In this document: positions 58,656-64,000 of the stretch, piece after piece
Numbering within the stretch: position 1 is the stretch's first letter
Layout: every line of letters starts with the position of its first letter
DNA from: Flavobacterium oncorhynchi
Lineage (GTDB): Bacteria > Bacteroidota > Bacteroidia > Flavobacteriales > Flavobacteriaceae
Assembly (NCBI RefSeq): GCF_002217355.1
Contig: NZ_MUHA01000007.1
Location: forward strand, 369,519 to 433,518
Length of the DNA: 64,000 nucleotides
Direction: 5' to 3'
The notes under the pieces: generated by a model
The model's database searches: none
What the model saw: only the letters and a program-made list of their open reading frames with translations
What the model was told of the DNA's origin: nothing
Program-made: the position numbers and the translations under genes

Positions 58656-59873
58656 TTGATAAATTTCAATCCATTAGAATTATTCCAGACAAAAGGAAAA
58701 ATCAAGAAAGTTTTTAGAGAAGCAAAAGCTTCTTACCTGAACCGAATTCGTTTTGCTGTTGGAATGTTTTATTTTGGAATGGGATTAAGTTTTGCAACCT
58801 GGGCAAGCAGAATTCCAGATATTAAAACCGCTTTACACTTAACCGAAGGTGATTTAGGTTCTATTCTTTTTGCCTTACCAATGGGGCAGTTAATAATCAT
58901 GCCGTTTTCTGGAAAGATGGTTACTAAATTCGGAAGCCACCGTGTTTTGGTATTCTCTTTAATTATGTATGTTTTATGTTTGGCTAATTTAGGGTTGGCG
59001 ACATCAGCTTTGCAATTATCGTTAGGCTTATTTTTGTTTGGACTATTTGGAAACTTAGCAAACATTGCCGTTAATACTCAAGGTGTTTATACCGAAGTTC
59101 TTTTTAAAAAAACAATCATGTCTTCGTTTCATGGCATGTGGAGTTTTGCCGGATTTACGGGAGCATTAGTAGGTTTAGGGATGTTAGCTTTAAATTTAAC
59201 TCCTTTGCATCATTTTATTATAGTAGGAGGCATAGTACTTTTAATGGTAGCTTTTAATTTTAAATTTTTGGTCAAAGCCAAAGAAAAAATCAAACATACT
59301 GCCGAAAAGAAAAAGCTGTTTACAAAACCAGACAGCGCATTAATTTGGCTTGGTGTTATTGGATTTTGCAGTATGGCAAGTGAAGGAGTAATGTTTGACT
59401 GGAGTGGTGTTTACTTTAAAGATATAGTTAAAGCACCAGGACCATTGGTTATTTTAGGATATACTTCATTTATGATTATGATGGCAGGAGGAAGATTTTT
59501 AGGCGATGGATTAATCAATAAATTTGGTCGTGAACGTGTAATGCAAATTAGCGGAATCTTAATTTCTGCTGGACTTTTTACAGCAGTTTTTCTTCCTTAT
59601 ATTATTCCATGCACCATTGCCTTTATGGCAGTTGGTTTGGGTGTTGCAACTATTGTTCCTACAGTTTATAGTATGGCTGGAAAAAATCCGACTGTTCCGC
59701 CTGGAGAAGCATTAACAATTGTTTCAAGTGTTAGTTTTCTAGGTTTTTTAATGGGGCCGCCAGTTATTGGGCATATCGCTCAAAATTTCGGACTTCAGTT
59801 TTCTTTTGCTTTTATCGGAATTTTTGGTGTTTTAATTGCTTTTATGGTTTCAAAAATTAGAACTACAGCGTAA
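58656..59873 (+). CDS. MFS transporter
   Basis: Major facilitator of about 405 aa with 12 predicted helices. FAVGMFYFGMGLSFATWASR opens helix 1 and GSHRVLVFSLIMYVLCLANL, with the loop GKMVTKFGS before it, is the MFS motif A region. It resembles the fucose/glucose permease and YbjJ-like group. The reading frame is open from 58593 without an ATG; I place the start at the TTG at 58656 because a -7-like box lies upstream at 58620. A shorter start at ATG 58762 would remove the charged N-terminal tail. Substrate unknown. Confidence 0.8.
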   Translation: MINFNPLELFQTKGKIKKVFREAKASYLNRIRFAVGMFYFGMGLSFATWASRIPDIKTALHLTEGDLGSILFALPMGQLIIMPFSGKMVTKFGSHRVLVFSLIMYVLCLANLGLATSALQLSLGLFLFGLFGNLANIAVNTQGVYTEVLFKKTIMSSFHGMWSFAGFTGALVGLGMLALNLTPLHHFIIVGGIVLLMVAFNFKFLVKAKEKIKHTAEKKKLFTKPDSALIWLGVIGFCSMASEGVMFDWSGVYFKDIVKAPGPLVILGYTSFMIMMAGGRFLGDGLINKFGRERVMQISGILISAGLFTAVFLPYIIPCTIAFMAVGLGVATIVPTVYSMAGKNPTVPPGEALTIVSSVSFLGFLMGPPVIGHIAQNFGLQFSFAFIGIFGVLIAFMVSKIRTTA

Positions 59874-59997
59874 TCTTTTTTGCTCACAAACTTTATAGCG
59901 TAACACTAAATTTTTATTTTTTTAGAAAATTATCTAAAAGATTAAACATAGTTATTTTAAATTTGTAAGAATTTATTTTCTTTTATAATAATTTATC

Positions 59998-60005
59998 TAT
60001 ATTTG
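59998..60005 (+). promoter_or_regulatory. -7 box upstream of the TonB receptor gene
   Basis: TATATTTG is an exact TAnnTTTG box about 115 bases before the ATG; no good -33 TTG is seen. The remainder of the 240-bp gap is AT-rich and gene-free. Confidence 0.45.
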
Positions 60006-60119
60006 AACTTTCTCTTGTTTGTATTAACAACAAGACAAAACTCTTTTCCAAAAACCAATTTTATCTTTTGAATAGGATTAATATCCGAAAATAATTTTCA
60101 AAGTAAATTGGAATTTTTA

Positions 60120-62936
60120 ATGGTAAAAAAATACATTGTCTTTTTTATTCTATGGTCTTTTAGTTTTGCTTTTGCACAAGAAACAATCTTTAGAGGAGTT
60201 GTTATTGATGCCAAAACGCAAAATCCTCTAGAGAATGTTGTAGTAAGCATTCAGAATTCTTCAATAACAAAACTTACTTCAAAAAGCGGCAAATTTGAAC
60301 TGCATTCTTCTATAGAGGGAGAGCAGCTGCTTTTGATTCACAGTCAAGACTGCAAAGACTTACTTCTTAAAATTAACTCAAATTTTGGTCAGATTATATA
60401 TCTCGGCGTATTACAATTAGAAGATATTTATTCAGATGAAGTTCCAGCCGCCTTGATAACTTTATTAGACAGTGATTTATCTGATGATAACAGCTCATCT
60501 GAAATGACTTCGGGGCTTTTGCAATCTTCAAAAGATGCTTTTATGCAGGCTTCAGCATTTAATTGGAGCCCGGCAAGATTTAGGATTCGTGGTCTAGACA
60601 GCGAAAATGGCACCATGATGCTGAACGGAATGACAATGAATAAAATCTACGATGGCAGACCGCAATGGAACAATTGGGGCGGATTAAATAACGTACTTCG
60701 TAATCAGGATTTTTCGATTGGAACAGCAGCTTCAAATTATACTTTTGGAGGTATTCTAGGAACGCAGCAGATTTTTACACGAGCTTCTCTTTATCGAAAA
60801 GGATCACAGCTTACCTTTTCAGGAAGTAATACAACTTATAGTTTACGAGCAATTGCAACGATAGCTTCAGGAATGAGTTCTTCGGGCTGGGCTTATGCGG
60901 TTTCAGCAGGTAAAAGATGGGCGGACGAAGGCTATTTTGAAGGAACAAATTTTGATGCCGATTCTTTTTTTATGAGTGTCGAAAAGAAATTAAACAATAA
61001 GCATTCTCTCAATTTTACAGGGTTTTATACGCCAAATTCCCGTGGGAAAAATTCGCCAAATACAGCAGAAGTAACTAGTTTAATGGGAGAAACATACAAT
61101 TCGTATTGGGGATTTCAGAATGGAAAAAAACGAAATGCAAGAGTGAAAAAGGTTGAAGAACCTCTTTTTATGCTTAATCATTATTTTAGAATAGATGAAA
61201 AAACAAACCTGAATTCGAGTCTTATGTATCAATTTGGGAAAGTTGGAAACAGTACAATTGATTATCAAAATGCAGATAGTCCCGATCCTGTTTATTATAG
61301 AAAAATGCCAAGTTATTTTAGCTCACTTTATGCAAAAGATAAAGGAGAGTTTTCAGGCGAATTTACTCCAGATTATGAAAATGCAGAGAAAAGTAAAAAC
61401 ATATTTTTGACAAATTCCCAGATAGATTGGAATGCCATGTATTTGGCAAATCAAAAACTAGGAGAAAATGATTACGAGCCGGCACAAAGTCATTATATTC
61501 TATACGAAGACAGAACAGATGATAAAACTTTTGCAGTAAATTCTAATCTAAATGCCCAGATTACTTCAAATATTTCTTTTGATGGAGGAGTTACGTACCG
61601 AAATTTAAAATCGCATAATTTTCAATATTTACTAGATCTTCTCGGCGGAAAATATTTTGAAGATATTGATCCATTTTACAAAGGAGATTTTTCTCAATCT
61701 GATTTACAGAATCCAAATAGACAGGTAAAAGAGGGAGACGTTTTTGGTTACAATTATAATTTTTTAGCCAATACAATCGATGCTTTTACACAGTTTAAAT
61801 TTTCTTATAATAAAACCGAGTTTTATTTGGCACAATCATATTCGGTATCTAATTATCAAAGAGAAGGATTGTATCAAAACGGAATTTATGCCACGGCATC
61901 TTTAGGAAAAAGTGAGAAAGTAAATTTTGAGAATTTTGGTTTCAAAGGAGGCTTCACCTATAAAATTTCGGGAAAACAATGGCTGTTTTTTAATGGAGCA
62001 CATCTTACAAGAGCGCCGTCTCTTCGAAATACATTTTCAAATTCACGTTTAAATAATAATATAGTAAACGGAATAGAAAGTGAAAACATTAGCAGTGCTG
62101 AAGCCAATTATGTGTATAGTTCTCCAAAGCTTAAAATGCGATTAACAGCTTTTTACACTTTAATTAAAAACACTTCAAAAACGTCTTTTTTTTATGCCGA
62201 AGGAATTTTTGATAATGGCGCAGGTTATGATGCAACAGATGCTTTTGTAAGTCAGACTTTAACACATTTAGATAAGAAAAATACTGGAGCAGAGTTGAGT
62301 TTTGAATATCAAATCTCATCAACATTAAAAACAACGTTAAGTGCCACTTACGGTAATTATATTTACAGCAGTAATCCAAATGTATCGATTACAAATGATG
62401 CAAATGCAGCAAAAGATGGTGCACAAACTACTTTTGACTTTGGCTCCGCCTATCTTAAAAACTACAAACAATCTGGAACACCTCAAAGCGCCTTTTCAGT
62501 TGGTTTAGAATATCGTGATCCTAAATTCTGGTGGATTGGAACTAATATAAATTATTTGACAGATAATTATATTGATGTTTCTCCAATTTCTCGAACTTCT
62601 CAGTTCTACATTAATCCCGCAAATGGATTTCCTTTTCCCGAAGCAACATCTGAAAGAGGAAATGAATTATTAAAACAAGAAAAATTTGATCCTGTAAGCT
62701 TATTAAATGTTAGTGGCGGAAAATCTTGGAGGGTTCATAAAAAATATATCGGACTTTTTGCCAGCGCTAATAATGTTTTGAATTCAATATATAAAACTGG
62801 CGGTTTTGAGCAGGCGCGGAATGCAAACTTTAGAGCCTTAAATCAAGATGTATCCAGCGGAACGCCTTCTTTTGGACCAAAATATTACTATGGTTACGGC
62901 AGAACTTATTTCTTAAATCTCACAATCGGTTTATAA
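60120..62936 (+). CDS. TonB-dependent outer-membrane receptor
   Basis: Receptor of 938 aa. The ATG at 60120 gives a signal peptide ending near FAFAQ (residue 20). Residues about 22-105 form a carboxypeptidase-regulatory-like domain (FRGVVIDAKTQNPLENVVVS), a Bacteroidota feature. The plug lies near 135-250 (FRIRGLDSENGTMMLNGM) and the barrel follows, ending in YYYGYGRTYFLNLTIGL. It is longer than siderophore receptors and shorter than SusC. The next gene encodes a DUF5689-type lipoprotein and not SusD, so it probably imports a non-glycan or serves another uptake pair. Confidence 0.9.
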   Translation: MVKKYIVFFILWSFSFAFAQETIFRGVVIDAKTQNPLENVVVSIQNSSITKLTSKSGKFELHSSIEGEQLLLIHSQDCKDLLLKINSNFGQIIYLGVLQLEDIYSDEVPAALITLLDSDLSDDNSSSEMTSGLLQSSKDAFMQASAFNWSPARFRIRGLDSENGTMMLNGMTMNKIYDGRPQWNNWGGLNNVLRNQDFSIGTAASNYTFGGILGTQQIFTRASLYRKGSQLTFSGSNTTYSLRAIATIASGMSSSGWAYAVSAGKRWADEGYFEGTNFDADSFFMSVEKKLNNKHSLNFTGFYTPNSRGKNSPNTAEVTSLMGETYNSYWGFQNGKKRNARVKKVEEPLFMLNHYFRIDEKTNLNSSLMYQFGKVGNSTIDYQNADSPDPVYYRKMPSYFSSLYAKDKGEFSGEFTPDYENAEKSKNIFLTNSQIDWNAMYLANQKLGENDYEPAQSHYILYEDRTDDKTFAVNSNLNAQITSNISFDGGVTYRNLKSHNFQYLLDLLGGKYFEDIDPFYKGDFSQSDLQNPNRQVKEGDVFGYNYNFLANTIDAFTQFKFSYNKTEFYLAQSYSVSNYQREGLYQNGIYATASLGKSEKVNFENFGFKGGFTYKISGKQWLFFNGAHLTRAPSLRNTFSNSRLNNNIVNGIESENISSAEANYVYSSPKLKMRLTAFYTLIKNTSKTSFFYAEGIFDNGAGYDATDAFVSQTLTHLDKKNTGAELSFEYQISSTLKTTLSATYGNYIYSSNPNVSITNDANAAKDGAQTTFDFGSAYLKNYKQSGTPQSAFSVGLEYRDPKFWWIGTNINYLTDNYIDVSPISRTSQFYINPANGFPFPEATSERGNELLKQEKFDPVSLLNVSGGKSWRVHKKYIGLFASANNVLNSIYKTGGFEQARNANFRALNQDVSSGTPSFGPKYYYGYGRTYFLNLTIGL

Positions 62937-62953
62937 ACGAAAATTTATTTATC

Positions 62954-64000
62954 ATGAAAAATATAATCCTAAACTCATTTTTTGCGTCATTATTACTATT
63001 TGTTTTAGGCTGCAACACCGAAGTTGAAATCCCAAAACTAGTTTGTACACAACCAGATTTTACAGTAAATAAAACAGTCGAAAAAGTGTACGAACTTTCG
63101 AGCAGTGCGGCAAAGCAATATTTGTATGATGATATTATTGAAGCTTATGTAGTATCGAGTGACGAAGGAGGAAACTTTTTTAAAACCATTTCACTGCAAA
63201 CAAAAGCAACAGCTAACAGCCCTGCAGTGGGGTTTAGTGTTCCAGTTGATGTTTCTAATACTTATATTGATTATCGTTTGGGGAACAAAGTTTATGTGAA
63301 ACTCAAAAATCAATTCACGGATTTGTATTATGGAGGTTTAAGAATAGGAAGTTTATACGTTAGCAATTCAGGAGATCCTGCAATTGGCAGAATTTCTCAG
63401 AATGACTTTAAGAATATATTAAATGCCTCCTGTACTACAATTGATGAAAACCAATTAGTTGAATCACTTTCTATAGAAGAGGCACTTATTGATAGTAAAT
63501 TAAATACGTTAATAGAGTTCAATGATGTAGAATTTACGGAAACAGCTCTTGGTCGTCATTATTTTGAAGAATCAAATAACGTGGGAGGGTCAACAAATTG
63601 GAACTTGCGTGATAAAACGGGAAATCAAATTATTTTTAGAACAAGCAGTTATGCAAAATTTGCAGATCATTTTGTGCCAGAAGGAAGTGGAAAGGTTAGA
63701 GGGATTTTAACCAAATTTGGTTCAGATTATCAATTGATGGTACGATCTGAAAATGATGTTGTAATGAATGGGAAAAGAAATACTCCGTTTTTTTCAGAAG
63801 ATTTCCAAACAGTTAAAAACAATGTCAATTTTGCACTTCCCGGTTGGAGTAATATTGTAGAAAAGGCAACAAAATTATGGAAAAGTATAGTTTATGCAGG
63901 AAATGGTTATGCCGAATTTAATACCACAAGCACAACAGCTGCAGAAAATATTGCCTGGCTGGTTTCTCCTAAAATTAATTTAACAGGATATAAGAATGCG
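62954..64000 (+). CDS. DUF5689-type lipoprotein (partial, C-terminus off the window)
   Basis: Frame starting at ATG 62954, 17 bases after the TonB receptor stop codon, open to the end of the window (349 residues visible). Lipoprotein signal ending in FVLGC (Cys20). Residues about 40-230 fit the DUF5689 beta-rich domain (AYVVSSDEGGNFFKTISLQ, RLGNKVYVKLKN). A second beta-domain beginning near 270 (FFSEDFQTVKNNVNFALPGW) resembles a choice-of-anchor or DUF5017-like module. Such proteins often pair with TonB receptors and may include a surface nuclease or adhesin part downstream; the end is not visible. Confidence 0.78.
   Translation, partial: MKNIILNSFFASLLLFVLGCNTEVEIPKLVCTQPDFTVNKTVEKVYELSSSAAKQYLYDDIIEAYVVSSDEGGNFFKTISLQTKATANSPAVGFSVPVDVSNTYIDYRLGNKVYVKLKNQFTDLYYGGLRIGSLYVSNSGDPAIGRISQNDFKNILNASCTTIDENQLVESLSIEEALIDSKLNTLIEFNDVEFTETALGRHYFEESNNVGGSTNWNLRDKTGNQIIFRTSSYAKFADHFVPEGSGKVRGILTKFGSDYQLMVRSENDVVMNGKRNTPFFSEDFQTVKNNVNFALPGWSNIVEKATKLWKSIVYAGNGYAEFNTTSTTAAENIAWLVSPKINLTGYKNA

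Overview
The window looks like the chromosome of a Flavobacterium (Bacteroidota). It is AT-rich. Promoters follow the TTG...TAnnTTTG pattern of that phylum, tRNAs lack an encoded CCA, and the protein families are typical (flexirubin enzymes, WG-repeat protein, DUF6249, IPExxxVDY protein, TonB receptor with DUF5689 partner). From memory, the ammonia-lyase at 1954-3474 is almost residue-for-residue the tyrosine ammonia-lyase of F. johnsoniae, so a close relative of that species is likely.

Layout. 1-4826: edge of a flexirubin/aryl-polyene pigment locus (FabG-like reductase, WG-repeat protein, tyrosine ammonia-lyase, and a divergent FAD halogenase-like oxidoreductase). 4928-11262: galactose operon galM-galK-galT-sodium/sugar symporter on the minus strand, with a divergent GntR regulator and a palindromic operator between them. 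11560-18353: L-arabinose module, a catalytically dead Nudix-type regulator (AraR) and the operon araB-araD-araA plus a lipoprotein mutarotase; a perfect 20-bp palindrome sits inside the araB promoter. 18642-34573: mostly housekeeping (OsmC, tRNA-Leu, prs, L25, pth, SOD, PurF-type amidotransferase, PfkB kinase, ECF sigma factor with membrane partner, rnhA, purN, acpP, fabF, rnc), then pyk. 36685-49643: an envelope cluster with two FGly-type sulfatases, a HAD lipoprotein, two porin-like proteins, DUF2252, DUF2092, DUF6515 and DUF4136 proteins, a membrane-anchored AraC-type regulator and a BamA/TamA-like protein. 49855-53611: C1 peptidase, TPR protein, two identical tRNA-Asn genes, rseP. 53923-56080: a small decayed double-glycine peptide locus. 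56195-64000: Old-Yellow-Enzyme homologue, Gfo/Idh/MocA oxidoreductase, MFS transporter, TonB receptor, and a DUF5689-type lipoprotein cut by the window edge.

The two least expected items are non-standard. First, three tandem copies at an exact 184-bp spacing (23222-23660) downstream of purF. Each carries, on the minus strand, a TAnnTTTR box, a conserved hairpin and an intrinsic terminator, which predicts a family of about 71-nt RNAs. Second, the 53.9-56.1 kb locus encodes two tiny precursors whose double-glycine leaders are followed at once by C-x-x-C, three 57-65 aa membrane proteins, a duplicated HlyD N-terminus, and an HlyD gene fused by deletion to the remains of an ABC exporter ATPase. 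All functional calls rest on reading the sequence and recalled family knowledge; no database search was possible.
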